This document shows, one piece after another, positions 17,279-26,175 of a DNA stretch of 64,000 nucleotides. The position numbers were made by a program, and so were the translations under genes. The stretch is from assembly GCF_019049245.1 (NCBI RefSeq), contig NZ_JAGMUK010000028.1, positions 1 through 64,000 of the forward strand, read 5' to 3'. The stretch comes from Streptomyces sp. AC555_RSS877 (GTDB taxonomy: Bacteria; Actinomycetota; Actinomycetes; Streptomycetales; Streptomycetaceae). Every line of letters starts with the position of its first letter. The stretch's first letter is position 1. The notes beneath the pieces were generated by a model, which saw nothing but the letters and a program-made list of their open reading frames with translations, did no database searches and was not told the DNA's origin.

Positions 17279-18069
17279 CGGCCGGCTCCTTCGGGGGCGC
17301 GTCCGGTGCCGGGCGGGCCCGCGAAGGCCTGGGCGACGTCCAGCCAGCGGTCGGCGTCGGGGCCGTCGGCACGCAGGGCGAGGTCGGCGCGGTGGGCCCG
17401 CTGGGTGACCAGGAGACAGAAGTCGAGGGCGGGCCCGGTGACGCGCTGAGCGGCCTCTTCGGGCCCGTACGACCACATGTCACCGCCCGGGCCGGTGAGT
17501 TCGACGCGGAACTCCCCGGCCGGCGGGGTCAGTCCGTGCGCCCCGAAGGCGAAGTCCCGGGTGCGCACGCCGATGCGGACGACGTGCCGGAGCCGGTCGG
17601 TGGGGGTGCGGGTGGCTTGCAGCGCGTCCGCGACGTCCTGGCCGTGGGCCCAGGTCTCCATCAGGCGGCCGGTGGCCATGGAGGCCGCGGACATGGGCGG
17701 GCCGTACCAGGGGAAGCGGGCGCCGGGCGGTGCGGAGCGCAGGGCCGCGTCGAGTGCGGTACGGCCCTCGCGCCACCGGGAGAGCAGGTCTGCGGGCGCG
17801 AGCCGGGCGCCCTCCTCCGCGCCCTCGTCGACGAAGGAGCCGGGGGCGGCGAGCGCCTTCTCCACCAGGCCCCGGAACGCGTCCTCGTCGGTGACCGCGA
17901 GCAGCGCCGAGCGGTCGGTCCAGGCGAGGTGCGCGATCTGGTGGGCGATGGTCCAGCGGGGGGCGGGGGTGGCGAGGTCCCATTGCTCCGGGCTCAACTC
18001 GGCGACGAGCCGGTCGAGTTCCTCGCTCTCGGCACGCAGGTCTGCGAACACGGGCGTCGGGTCGGCCAT
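17275..18069 (-). CDS. TIGR03084-type DinB/maleylpyruvate isomerase-like metal-binding protein
   Basis: A 264-residue protein of the mycothiol-dependent isomerase/DinB fold. The N-terminal [45 protein letters not shown] has the W-x-I-xx-xIxHL metal-histidine helix. A second histidine is in [18 protein letters not shown]-terminal domain (about 180-264) resembles the SCP2-like partner found in this subfamily. It is the first gene of the eight-gene operon and accompanies AtuA-like proteins in other actinomycetes as far as I recall; its reaction is unknown. The ATG at 18069 is chosen over an upstream start lying inside the palindrome. Confidence 0.85.
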   Translation of the reverse strand: MADPTPVFADLRAESEELDRLVAELSPEQWDLATPAPRWTIAHQIAHLAWTDRSALLAVTDEDAFRGLVEKALAAPGSFVDEGAEEGARLAPADLLSRWREGRTALDAALRSAPPGARFPWYGPPMSAASMATGRLMETWAHGQDVADALQATRTPTDRLRHVVRIGVRTRDFAFGAHGLTPPAGEFRVELTGPGGDMWSYGPEEAAQRVTGPALDFCLLVTQRAHRADLALRADGPDADRWLDVAQAFAGPPGTGRAPEGAGR

Positions 18070-18100
18070 GGGGGGAGCATGGCAGCGGGCCCAGAAACAA

Positions 18101-18114
18101 GCAAGCATGCTTGC
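18101..18114. promoter_or_regulatory. 14-bp palindrome GCAAGCATGCTTGC, operator of the Atu/Liu-like operon
   Basis: A perfect palindrome 32 bp upstream of the operon's first ATG, in the only non-coding gap between ridA and the operon. Size and position suit a TetR dimer. The operon's last gene encodes such a protein, so autoregulation is the simple reading (inference). Confidence 0.6.
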
Positions 18115-18141
18115 ATGAATTTCCGCGAGGGACTTTGGTTC

Positions 18142-18549
18142 TCAGTCGACGACCGCGGTCGCCTCCACCTCCACCAGGTGCTCGGGGATGTCCAGTGCGG
18201 CGACGCCCAGCAGGGTGCCCGGGGGTACGGGGGTGACGCCCAGCTTCGCGGACGCCCGAGCGACGCCTTCCAGGAACAGGGGCATCTTGTCGGGGGTCCA
18301 GTCGACGACGTAGACGGTCAGTTTCGCCACGTCGTCGAAGGATGCGCCGATGCCGGCCAGGGCGGTGCCGACGTTGAGGTAGCTCTGCTCCACCTGGGCG
18401 GCGAGGTCGCCTTCGCCGACCGTCACCCCGTCGGCGTCCCAGGCGACCTGCCCGGCGATGAAGACCAGCTTCGACCCCGACGCGATCGACACCTGGTGGT
18501 AGACGTCGATCTCCGGCAGTCCGCTGGGGTTGACCAGGGTGATGGCCAT
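18142..18549 (-). CDS. RidA/YjgF-family enamine deaminase-like protein
   Basis: A 135-residue Rid-family protein; family members hydrolyse reactive 2-iminoacids and assemble as trimers. NPSGLPEIDVYHQVSIASGSKLVFIAGQVAWDADG and NVGTALAGIGASFDDVAKLTVYVVDW are typical, but the canonical C-terminal arginine-containing motif of RidA proper is replaced by ALDIPEHLVEVEATAVVD. It probably belongs to a Rid subfamily. The ATG at 18549 has GAGAAGG upstream. It is divergent from an HxlR regulator with a dyad between them. Confidence 0.87.
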   Translation of the reverse strand: MAITLVNPSGLPEIDVYHQVSIASGSKLVFIAGQVAWDADGVTVGEGDLAAQVEQSYLNVGTALAGIGASFDDVAKLTVYVVDWTPDKMPLFLEGVARASAKLGVTPVPPGTLLGVAALDIPEHLVEVEATAVVD

Positions 18550-18588
18550 GGTGTCCGCCTTCTCGTCATGAGAGCCCGAAGGCCCGTT

Positions 18589-18625
18589 CACTCTCTTGTG
18601 GTTACTCAGGAACCATAGGAGAGTG
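18589..18625. promoter_or_regulatory. Nested 37-bp dyad between ridA and hxlR
   Basis: Outer arms CACTCTC (18589-18595) and GAGAGTG (18619-18625) and inner arms TGGTT (18599-18603) and AACCA (18611-18615) share one centre at 18607. The layout CACTCTC-N3-TGGTT-N7-AACCA-N3-GAGAGTG lies 46 bp upstream of the HxlR ATG and 39 bp upstream of ridA. It is very probably the operator through which HxlR controls both genes. Confidence 0.7.
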
Positions 18626-18670
18626 GTCGCTGACGTGGAAGAACGCACTTTTCGGTGACTGGGGAACCTG

Positions 18671-19051
18671 ATGGTGACCAAGCAGTTCAAGGGCTCGCCC
18701 GAGGACGCTGACCTGACGCGCGCGGACTCTCTGGCGCGGGAGATCTTCTCGGACGTCGCCAACAAGTGGGCGCTTCTGATCATCGAGACGCTCGGCGATC
18801 GCACCCGCCGCTTCGGTGAGCTGCGGAACGAGATCGAGGGGATCAGCCACAAGATGCTCACCCAGAACCTGCGCATGCTGGAGCGCAACGGCCTGGTCGA
18901 GCGGACCGTGTACCCCACCGTGCCGCCACGGGTCGAGTACACCCTCACCGAGGCGGGCCAGGGCCTGCGGAAGACGGTCGACGGGATGTGCGACTGGACC
19001 CATCAGTACCTCGGTCACATCGAGGCCGCCCGCCACCGCTTCGACGGCTGA
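18671..19051 (+). CDS. HxlR-family winged-helix regulator
   Basis: A 126-residue regulator. The HxlR core is clear: DVANKWALLIIETLGDRTRRFGELRNEIEGISHKMLTQNLRMLERNGLVERTVYPTVPPRVEYTLTEAGQGL. The N-terminus lacks the usual CP cysteine before the core, so redox or aldehyde sensing through that cysteine is not expected. It is divergent from ridA and likely represses it and itself via the 37-bp dyad. Confidence 0.9.
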   Translation: MVTKQFKGSPEDADLTRADSLAREIFSDVANKWALLIIETLGDRTRRFGELRNEIEGISHKMLTQNLRMLERNGLVERTVYPTVPPRVEYTLTEAGQGLRKTVDGMCDWTHQYLGHIEAARHRFDG

Positions 19052-19170
19052 CGGGGCGGCAGTACACCGCCGACAGGCCCCTTCGCCTTGGCGGGCCGGC
19101 TGACCTCGGCCTGAAGTGTCGGGGAGCCCGGCCGCCTGGCCGCCCGGTGACGCGACCGCCGTGCTCGGGC

Positions 19171-20118
19171 TCAGCCGTCGAGGGTCTTCGGCCTCCCCCG
19201 TCCCACCTGCGTCCGCACCGCCCCCATGCTCGCGGCGATGACGAGGGCGATCGCGGCGGCCTCCGGCACCGTCAGCGCCTGGTTGAGGATCAGGAAGCCG
19301 GCAGCCGCGGCGATGGCCGGTTCCAGGCTCATGAGGATCGCGAACGTGGAGGCGGGCAGGCGGCGCAGGGCGAGGAGTTCGAGGGTGTAGGGCAGGACGG
19401 AGGACAGGAGGGCGACCGCCGAGCCGAGGGCGATCGTCGTCGGGTCGAGGAGTTTCGTGCCCGCCTCGGCCATGCCCAGGGGGAGGAACAGCAGGGCGGC
19501 CACCACCATGGCCAGCGCGAGTCCGTCCGCCTTCGGGAAGCGGCGGCCCGTACGCGCGCTGAAGACGATGTACGCCGCCCACATGGCGCCCGCCCCCAGC
19601 GCGAAGGCGACGCCTGCGGGGTCGAGGTCACTGAAGCCTCCGCCGCCGAGGAGGAAGACGCCCGCGAGGGCGAGGCCCGCCCACACGAGGTTGAGCGCGC
19701 GGCGGGAGGACAGGACCGACAGGGTGAGGGGGCCGAGCACTTCCAGGGTGACGGCCGCACCCAGCGGGATGCGGTCGACGGCCTGGTAGAAGAGGCCGTT
19801 CATCGCGGCCATGGTGACGCCGAAGACGACGACCGTGCCCCAGTCCGCGCGGGAGTGGCCGCGCAACCGGGGCCGGCAGATCAGCAGCAGCACGAGTGCC
19901 GCCGCCAGCAGACGCAGGGTGACCACGCCGAGCGCGCCGGCCCTCGGCATCAGCAGCACGGCGAGCGCGCCGCCGAACTGCACCGAGACGCCCCCGGCGA
20001 GCAGCAGCCCCACCGGCCCGAGGGAGCCCCGGCGCTGCGGGGTGCCGTCCGGAGCGGGCGCGGCACCGACCGGCGTCGGAGTGCTGGAGGGGGTGGTGGC
20101 TGCGCTGGGGGTGCTCAC
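19171..20118 (-). CDS. EamA/DMT-superfamily metabolite exporter
   Basis: A membrane protein of about 315 residues with ten predicted hydrophobic segments in two EamA repeats (first from GPVGLLLAGGVSVQFGGALAVLLM; second from AGVAFALGAGAMWAAYIVFSARTG). LSSVLPYTLELLALRRLPASTFAILMSLEPAIAAAAGFLILNQ resembles RhtA-type amino-acid exporters. GTG at 20118 is preferred because GGAAGG lies five bases upstream; an ATG at 20151 in the same frame lacks a clear site. The substrate is unknown. Confidence 0.85.
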   Translation of the reverse strand: MSTPSAATTPSSTPTPVGAAPAPDGTPQRRGSLGPVGLLLAGGVSVQFGGALAVLLMPRAGALGVVTLRLLAAALVLLLICRPRLRGHSRADWGTVVVFGVTMAAMNGLFYQAVDRIPLGAAVTLEVLGPLTLSVLSSRRALNLVWAGLALAGVFLLGGGGFSDLDPAGVAFALGAGAMWAAYIVFSARTGRRFPKADGLALAMVVAALLFLPLGMAEAGTKLLDPTTIALGSAVALLSSVLPYTLELLALRRLPASTFAILMSLEPAIAAAAGFLILNQALTVPEAAAIALVIAASMGAVRTQVGRGRPKTLDG

Positions 20119-20253
20119 GGTGCCTTCCGGGGCGGCTCGGGGTTCGTACATCTCACTGTACTCCGGAGTCCACAGTAATGGACTGCGCCAGGTGTGTGAA
20201 CCCCTTACGCAACTGTCTCACCCAGGGCGCGTCGCCGCAGCGGACCCGAGGGG

Positions 20254-21375
20254 CTACCGGCGGGACATGTACAGACCCAGCGCCTTGTGCAGCAGCCGGT
20301 TGACCGGGAAGTCCCACTCCCCCAGGTACTCGACGGCCTCACCGCCCGCGCCCGCCTTGAAGCGCAGGAGACCCAGGAGGTGGTTGGACTCCTCCAGCGT
20401 GTCGGTGATGCCCCGGAAGTCGTAGACGGCGGCGCCGAGTTCGTGGGCGTCGGTCATCATGCGCCACTGCATGGCGTTGTTGGGCTGGACCTCGCGCTTG
20501 CGGCTGGTGGAGGCGCCGTACGAGTACCAGACGTGGTCGCCGACGGTGAGCATGGTGGCGGCGGCGAGGACGTCGCCGTCGTGATGGGCGAGGTAGAGCC
20601 GCATGCGGTCGGGGTGCTCGGCGGTGAGCGCGGTCCACATGCGCTGGAAGTAGGACAGCGGGCGCGGAAGGAAGCGGTCGCGCTCGGCGGTCTCCAGGTA
20701 CAGCCCGTAGAAGGCGGGCAGGTCCTCCTCACCGCCGCGGACGACCTTCACCCCGGCCTTCTCCGCCTTCTTGATGTTGCGCCGCCACTGCTGGTTGAGG
20801 CCGCCGTGGATGTCCTCCAGCGACCGTCCGGCGAACGGCACCTGGAAGACGTACCGGGGCTGCCCGGCCGCGAAGCCGCCCTCGCTCCCGGACGCGGTCC
20901 GCTGCCAGCCGGCCCGCAGCAGCCGCCCCGCCACGTCGACGGCACGCGGTTCGTACGACGTCGCCTCCGCGTCCCCGAGCCGTCGCGCCGCCGGATCGGC
21001 GATCGCCGCCTTCACCGCGTCGGCACCCCATCGGCGTACGACGACGGGCGGGCCCATCCTGACCGAGAAGGCGCCCTGTCCCTTGAGGTGGGCGAGCATC
21101 GGGTCCAGCCAGCGGTCGAGATCGCTCGCGTACCAGTCGATCAGCGGTCCCTCGGGCAGGTACGCGAGGTACTTCTTCAGCTTCGGCACCGGCCGGAACA
21201 GCGCGAGCCCGGCCCCCACCAGCCGCCCCTCCTCGTCGAACCACCCCAGGCTCTCCGCCCGCCAGTCCGGCTTCACCTCACCCCAGGAGGGGACCTGCAT
21301 GTGGCTGGCGGAGGGGCGGGCCGCGACGAAGGCGAGATGTTCGTCGCGCGAGACGGGCTGGACGCGGAGGGGCAT
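20254..21375 (-). CDS. FemX/FemAB-family aminoacyltransferase (peptidoglycan branching type)
   Basis: A 373-residue enzyme with the double-GNAT Fem fold, which uses aminoacyl-tRNA to attach the first interpeptide-bridge residue to lipid II. Family features are HMQVPSWGEVKPDWRAESLGWFDEEGRLVGAGLALFRP, YLAYLPEGPLIDW, LNQQWRRNIKKAEKAGVKV, and the second-domain stretch NAMQWRMMTDAHELGAAVYDFRGI. Fem tRNA-binding coiled-coil arms appear short. Streptomyces normally has several paralogues; which residue or substrate this one uses is not visible. ATG at 21375. Confidence 0.87.
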   Translation of the reverse strand: MPLRVQPVSRDEHLAFVAARPSASHMQVPSWGEVKPDWRAESLGWFDEEGRLVGAGLALFRPVPKLKKYLAYLPEGPLIDWYASDLDRWLDPMLAHLKGQGAFSVRMGPPVVVRRWGADAVKAAIADPAARRLGDAEATSYEPRAVDVAGRLLRAGWQRTASGSEGGFAAGQPRYVFQVPFAGRSLEDIHGGLNQQWRRNIKKAEKAGVKVVRGGEEDLPAFYGLYLETAERDRFLPRPLSYFQRMWTALTAEHPDRMRLYLAHHDGDVLAAATMLTVGDHVWYSYGASTSRKREVQPNNAMQWRMMTDAHELGAAVYDFRGITDTLEESNHLLGLLRFKAGAGGEAVEYLGEWDFPVNRLLHKALGLYMSRR

Positions 21376-21623
21376 GCGCGGGACTCCTTGGCGGTGGCAG
21401 GGCCCGCCAGCCTATGAAGTGCGGCAGCCCATGTCCGTGAGGCTCGAGTCGCCCTCGGTCATCGCACCCCGGCCGGCCCCTCCGCACGGGTGAAGGCGAG
21501 GATGTCCGGGGCCGCTTCCCGCAGGCGTGTCGTGTCGCGCGCCTCGGCCGTGGGGTCGCTTCCGGCGGGGAACTGACGTTCTTTCATCGAATACGTGACC
21601 TTCCTGTGGGGTGCTCCTTTGTC
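21376..21623. other. Intergenic segment before the TnpB remnant
   Basis: About 250 bp. A minus-strand frame at 21459-21587 would give 42 residues including LREAAPDILAFT, faintly like an IS256-type transposase segment, but too short to call. Otherwise I see no gene here. Confidence 0.35.
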
Positions 21624-22717
21624 ATGGCGACAGGGTTCTTCGGGCGGGAGCGTGACGGGGTGGGTGAGCTGAGGAGCGTTGCGGAGCCGTTCGTCGCGCC
21701 CGGTCCTGATGGTGTGGCCGTGCGGACCTGTCTCAAGCACCTGACGCCCGGCGATGAGAAGGTGCTGCGTCTGGTGGGCGCGATCTGGGGTCGCTGGCTT
21801 CGAAGGACCTCAAGACGCGGTGCCGGGACGGCCTGGAGCACTCCACTGAGGCGTGGGCGGTGCGTAAGCGGGAGCTGACGCCGCTGTCGTCGTCCCGGTG
21901 GGCGGGCAGCATCACCAAGCCACGCACGACCAGTGGGCGCTGGCCCGCCGCTGCCAGCTCGCACACATCCACACCCTGGAAGCCGGCGTCCGCACCATCG
22001 AGCACCGGCTGTCCCAGCCGGTCGGGCAGAAGTGGACGAGGAAGACGCCCGGGGGCTACCGGTCCGAGCGGGAATGGCACGCGAAGTCAAGGCGCCTGCG
22101 GGTACTGGAGGACCGGCTGGCTGCCGCGCGGGCCGACCGCGAGGCCGGCATCGTCCACGTCGCACGCGGCGGCAAACGCCTGGCCCGCCCCCGGCACCAC
22201 TTGGAGGCGGCTCAGCTGACGGAGTCCGCGTGGCGTGGGCGCTGGGAGGCGGAGCGCTGGTTCTGCCAGGCGGACGGGGAGTCCGGGAAGCGGTACGGCA
22301 ACGAGACGATCCGGGTCAGCCCCGACGGGGTGGTGAGCCTCAAACTGCCCGCACCGCTGACGCATCTGGCCAACGCCCCGCACGGACGGTACGTCCTGGC
22401 CTGCCGGGTCACGTTCGCGCACCGGGGCGAGGAGTGGGCGGATCGCGTCGCGGCCAACCGGGCGATCGCCTACCGCATCCACCTCGATACCGGCCGGGAC
22501 CGCTGGTATCTGACCGCGTCCTGGCAGTTCCCGCCCAGCCCCGCCCTCCCGATCGAGGCAGTGCTCGCCCACGGCGTGATCGGCGTCGACATGAACGCCG
22601 ACCACCTCGCCGCCTGGCGCCTCGACACCCACGGCAACCCCACCGGCAGCCCGCGCCGCTTCTTCTACAACTTCACCGGCACCGCCGAACACCGTGACGA
22701 CCAGGTACGGCACGCCC
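21624..22717 (+). pseudogene. Decayed TnpB-type (IS200/IS605/IS1341) transposon nuclease
   Basis: Reading MATGFFGRERDGVGELRSVA onward reconstructs the N-terminal half of an actinobacterial TnpB. Two single-base deletions, near 21781 and near 21919, split it over three frames. Frame-corrected text is continuous (GSLASKDLKTRCRDGLEHST; THDQWALARRCQ). The last part carries the RuvC-I motif GVIGVDMNADHLAAWRLD. Then the protein stops near 22717, so RuvC-II, RuvC-III and the zinc finger are missing, as is the right end that would encode an omega RNA. No TnpA is present. It is inactive and abuts the interrupted HAD gene. Confidence 0.8.
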
Positions 22718-22984
22718 TGTAGACGCCGGAGCGGACGTCCTCGTCCTCCAGTGTGTGCAGGGCGGTCAGGCACTCCCCCGGATCCTGGTCCGGGGCCACC
22801 GCCGCGAAGGTCTCCATCGGCCGGGTCCGCAACGCCACCCGGTGGACCTCGTCGGCGTCCAGGCCGTACCGGCCCGCCCACGTCCCCCAGACCCGGCGCT
22901 GGTTGTCCACGGCGTCGATCACGTGCCGTCGACATCGAAGAGGACGTACTTCCTGGGGCGGGGCCGTACAGACTCACGGGTCAC
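22718..22984 (-). pseudogene. HAD-superfamily phosphatase, 5' fragment cut by the TnpB element
   Basis: From a GTG at 22984 the text reads KYVLFDVDGT, then hits TGA because one base is missing near 22921; restoring a C gives the canonical DxDGTLID. Beyond it follow AVDNQRRVWGTWAGRYGLDADEVHRVALRTRPMETFAAVAPD and ECLTALHTLEDEDVRSGVY, the cap start of a beta-phosphoglucomutase-like HAD. Homology ends at about 22718, where the TnpB remnant begins; no 3' half was found on the other side. It is doubly broken, by frameshift and truncation. Confidence 0.78.
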
Positions 22985-23041
22985 GCCGTGATCATGCCAG
23001 GGAGCCCGCGGCCCGGTCATTGCCCTTCCCGGCCTCGTCCT

Positions 23042-25900
23042 TCAAGCCCCTTCAAGCCCTTCCGCCAGCACCTCCGCCACATGCCGCCCCCGCACTCCCG
23101 CCAACTGCTCCAGCTGCGTCCGGCACGAGAACCCGTCCGCCAGCACCACCGCGCCCTCGCCCTCCGCCGCTCGTGCCGCGGGCAGCAACCGCTCCTCCGC
23201 GCACGCGGCCGACACCTCGTAGTGGCCCTTCTCGAAGCCGAAGTTGCCCGCGAGTCCGCAGCAGCCGCCGGCCAGCTCGCCGGTGAGGCCGGCGGCCTCG
23301 CGCAGGCGGCGGTCGGGGGCATCGCCGAGTACCGCGTGCTGGTGGCAGTGGGTCTGGCCGGTCGCCGGGCGGTCCAGGCGGGGCGGGGCCCAGTCGGGGG
23401 CGAGGCGTTCCAGGGCCTCGGCGAAGGTCAGGATCCGGGACGCCAGGAGGGCGGCCCGGGGGTCGTCGTGGAGGAGTTCCGGCAGGTCCGTGCGGAGAGC
23501 GGCCGCGCAGCTGGGTTCCAGGACGACGACCGGGGCGTCCGACTCCAGCACCGGCGCCATCAGGTCCAGCGTGCGGCGCATGACCGTACGGGCGCGGTCG
23601 AGCTGGCCCGTCGAGACATAGGTCAGCCCGCAGCAGACGCGGCTTCGCCGCATGCTCAGCAGGGAAATCGCGGCCTTCGACGTGCCGTCCCCCACGGGTC
23701 GCACGCGCATCCGCAGCGTCGGCGGCAGCGCCACCCGCAGGTTCGCCGCCTCCAGTACGCGTACGGCCGCCCGGCCCACGGACGGCGACAGGTGCTCGGT
23801 GAAGGTGTCCGGCCAGAGGATCACCAGAGCCCCGGAGCCGCCCACAGACTCTCGCCTCCTCCACCACCGGCTGAACGTCTCCGTGGCCACCCGCGGAATC
23901 TCCCGCTCCGCCGCGATGCCGCCCACCCGTTTCGCCGCCCACGCGAACGGCCGCACGGCGGAGAGCGCGTTGACCACGGACGCCGTACGCGTACGGGCCA
24001 CCGCCCGCAGCCACACCGGCAGCCACCCCATGCTGTAGTGCGCGAGCGGGCGTCGCCGCCCGGCGTAGTGGTGGTGGAGGAACTCCGCCTTGTACGTGGC
24101 CATGTCGACCCCGACCGGGCAGTCGGACCGGCAGCCCTTGCAGGACAGGCACAGGTCGAGGGCGTCCCGGACCTCCTTGGACCGCCAGCCGTCGGTGACC
24201 AGCTCGCCCGCGAGCATCTCGTGCAGCAGCCGGGCACGCCCGCGTGTGGAGTGTTCCTCCTCTCCGGTGGCCCGGAAGGACGGGCACATGACAGCAGCCC
24301 CGGACGCCGACGTCGTACGGCATTTCGCGACCCCGACGCACCGGCGCACGGCCGCCGAGAAGTCGCCGCCGTCCGCCGGGTAGCCGAAGGCCACGTCCAC
24401 GCCGCGCGGGAGCACGGAGAAGCGGAGGTTGGTGTCGAGCGGGGCGGGGCGGACCAGCATGCCCGGGTTGAGGAGGTCGTCCGGGTCCCAGAGCGCCTTC
24501 GCCCGCTCGAACAGGCCCACCAGTTCCTCGCCGTACATGCGGGGCAGCAGCTCGGCCCTCGCCTGCCCGTCCCCGTGCTCCCCGGACAGCGAACCGCCGT
24601 GGGCCACGACCAGCTCGGCCAGCTCCTGTGAGAAGTGCCGGAAGCGGGCGATGCCCGGGTCCGTCAGGAGGTCGAAGTCGATGCGGACGTGGATGCAGCC
24701 GTCCCCGAAGTGGCCGTACGGCGTGCCGCGCAGCCCGTGCGCCGTCAGCAGGCCCCTGAAATCCCGCAGGTAGGCGCCCAGCCGGTGCGGGGGCACCGCG
24801 CAGTCCTCCCAGCCGGGCCAGGCCTCGGAGCCGTCCGGCATCCGGGTCGCCGTGCCGCTCGCGTCCTCGCGGATGCGCCACAGCGCCCGCTGCCCGGCGG
24901 GGTCCGTCACCACGAGCGCGTCGACGACGTCCGCCGCGCGCACGATCGCCTCCGCACGCGCGCGGGCCTGCGATTGCGTGTCACCGCCGGTCTCCACGAA
25001 CAGCCAGGCCCCGCCCCGGGGCAGGTCGGCCGTGGAGCGGACGAGGTCCGCCGCCATGCCCTCCACGGTGAGCGGCCCGTGGGGCAGCAGTCCGGCAGCC
25101 GCCTCCGCCGCCGCGCCTTCGTCGGCGTAGGCCAGCACGGCCAGGGCACGCGCGCGTGGCGCCCGGACCAGCCCCACGACCGCCTCCGTCAGGACGCCCA
25201 GCGTGCCCTCCGAACCGCAGAGGGAACGGGCGACGTCGGCGCCGTTCTCGGGCAGCAGCGCGTCCAGGGCGTAGCCGGAGATGCGGCGGGGCAGCTCGGG
25301 GAAGCCGGTGCGGAGCATCGACAGGTGGCCGTCCACCAGCTCCCGCAGGCCCGTCGGGGCGCCCGCCCACCCCTGTCCGGGCCGCAGCCGCTCTCCGCGC
25401 GCGGTGAGCACGGACAGCTCCCGCACGCTGTCCGCGGTCGTGCCCCAGGCCACCGAGTGCGAGCCGCAGGAGTTGTTGCCGATCATCCCGCCGAGGGTGC
25501 AGCGGCTGTGGGTGGAGGGATCCGGGCCGAAGCGCAGACCGTGCGGGGCGGCGGCCTCCTGGAGGCGGTCCAGGACCAGCCCCGGCTGCACGACCGCGGT
25601 GCCCGCCTCCGGGTCGAGGGACAGCAGCCGGTTCATGTGCCGGGTGAAGTCCAGGACGACGCCCGTGCCCGTGGCCTGCCCGGCGATCGACGTCCCGCCG
25701 CCGCGGGCCACGACCGGCACGCCGTGTTCCCGGCACACGGCGAGTACCGCCGCCACGTCGTCGGCGTCCCGTGGGGCCACTACGCCGAGCGGGACGCGCC
25801 GGTAGTTGGACGCGTCCATGGTGACCAACGCCCGGGAGGTGACGTCGAATCCGACCTCGCCCCGGACGGTCTTGCGCAGAGCGGCCTCAAGATCCGTCAT
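23042..25900 (-). CDS. FAD-linked oxidase fused to Fe-S/CCG domain (GlcD-GlcF/Dld type)
   Basis: A 952-residue fusion. Residues about 40-460 form a VAO-type FAD oxidase (VVARGGGTSIAGQATGTGVVLDF; GNNSCGSHSV; GYALDALLPENG; YGHFGDGCIHVRIDFDL; HGGSLSGEHGDG). Residues about 540-640 carry ferredoxin-like clusters, the second as CLSCKGCRSDCP. The C-terminus has two CCG-type cysteine motifs (RVCCGLTY and GGCCGLAGNFGF) that bind iron-sulfur or act in electron transfer. It probably oxidises a D-2-hydroxy acid such as D-lactate, glycolate or 2-hydroxyglutarate; the substrate is not resolved. About 20 residues (TLRMRVRPVGDGTSKAAISL) precede CCGLTY and look like an insertion. ATG at 25900. Confidence 0.9.
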   Translation of the reverse strand: MTDLEAALRKTVRGEVGFDVTSRALVTMDASNYRRVPLGVVAPRDADDVAAVLAVCREHGVPVVARGGGTSIAGQATGTGVVLDFTRHMNRLLSLDPEAGTAVVQPGLVLDRLQEAAAPHGLRFGPDPSTHSRCTLGGMIGNNSCGSHSVAWGTTADSVRELSVLTARGERLRPGQGWAGAPTGLRELVDGHLSMLRTGFPELPRRISGYALDALLPENGADVARSLCGSEGTLGVLTEAVVGLVRAPRARALAVLAYADEGAAAEAAAGLLPHGPLTVEGMAADLVRSTADLPRGGAWLFVETGGDTQSQARARAEAIVRAADVVDALVVTDPAGQRALWRIREDASGTATRMPDGSEAWPGWEDCAVPPHRLGAYLRDFRGLLTAHGLRGTPYGHFGDGCIHVRIDFDLLTDPGIARFRHFSQELAELVVAHGGSLSGEHGDGQARAELLPRMYGEELVGLFERAKALWDPDDLLNPGMLVRPAPLDTNLRFSVLPRGVDVAFGYPADGGDFSAAVRRCVGVAKCRTTSASGAAVMCPSFRATGEEEHSTRGRARLLHEMLAGELVTDGWRSKEVRDALDLCLSCKGCRSDCPVGVDMATYKAEFLHHHYAGRRRPLAHYSMGWLPVWLRAVARTRTASVVNALSAVRPFAWAAKRVGGIAAEREIPRVATETFSRWWRRRESVGGSGALVILWPDTFTEHLSPSVGRAAVRVLEAANLRVALPPTLRMRVRPVGDGTSKAAISLLSMRRSRVCCGLTYVSTGQLDRARTVMRRTLDLMAPVLESDAPVVVLEPSCAAALRTDLPELLHDDPRAALLASRILTFAEALERLAPDWAPPRLDRPATGQTHCHQHAVLGDAPDRRLREAAGLTGELAGGCCGLAGNFGFEKGHYEVSAACAEERLLPAARAAEGEGAVVLADGFSCRTQLEQLAGVRGRHVAEVLAEGLEGA

Positions 25901-26175
25901 GCACCCATGGTGCATCCCGCCACCGACGACGAGGCCGGTTGTCCACAGGCGGGATGTCGTTCCATGACCGGGCCCAGGCCACATTTCGAATACGGAATGC
26001 GTTCCTTCCCAATTCGATCAGAAAGTCTCCTATAGTGACCGCCAGTTGAGCGCCTTGAACGCACAGTGTTGATACCCGCCTGCCCAGAACCACCCATACA
26101 CACACCAAGGACCCGACCGAGGGCCGCCCGCGACCCGACGGCGTCCGCCCGAGGACCCGACCGAGGATCCCCTTC
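25901..26175. promoter_or_regulatory. Divergent region; TATAGT -10 box of the conservon
   Basis: TATAGT at 26031-26036 is a strong -10 hexamer about 140 bp upstream of the sensor ATG. It lies in an AT-richer island, but no good -35 hexamer stands 17 bp before it, which may mean an alternative sigma factor or activator. The remainder is a GC-rich leader containing the repeat GACCCGACCGAGG twice (26110-26170). Confidence 0.45.

Noticed and set aside
21459..21587. Short minus-strand frame with LREAAPDILAFT, slightly like an IS256 transposase
   Set aside because: About a dozen residues of weak resemblance are not enough to call a mobile-element fragment.
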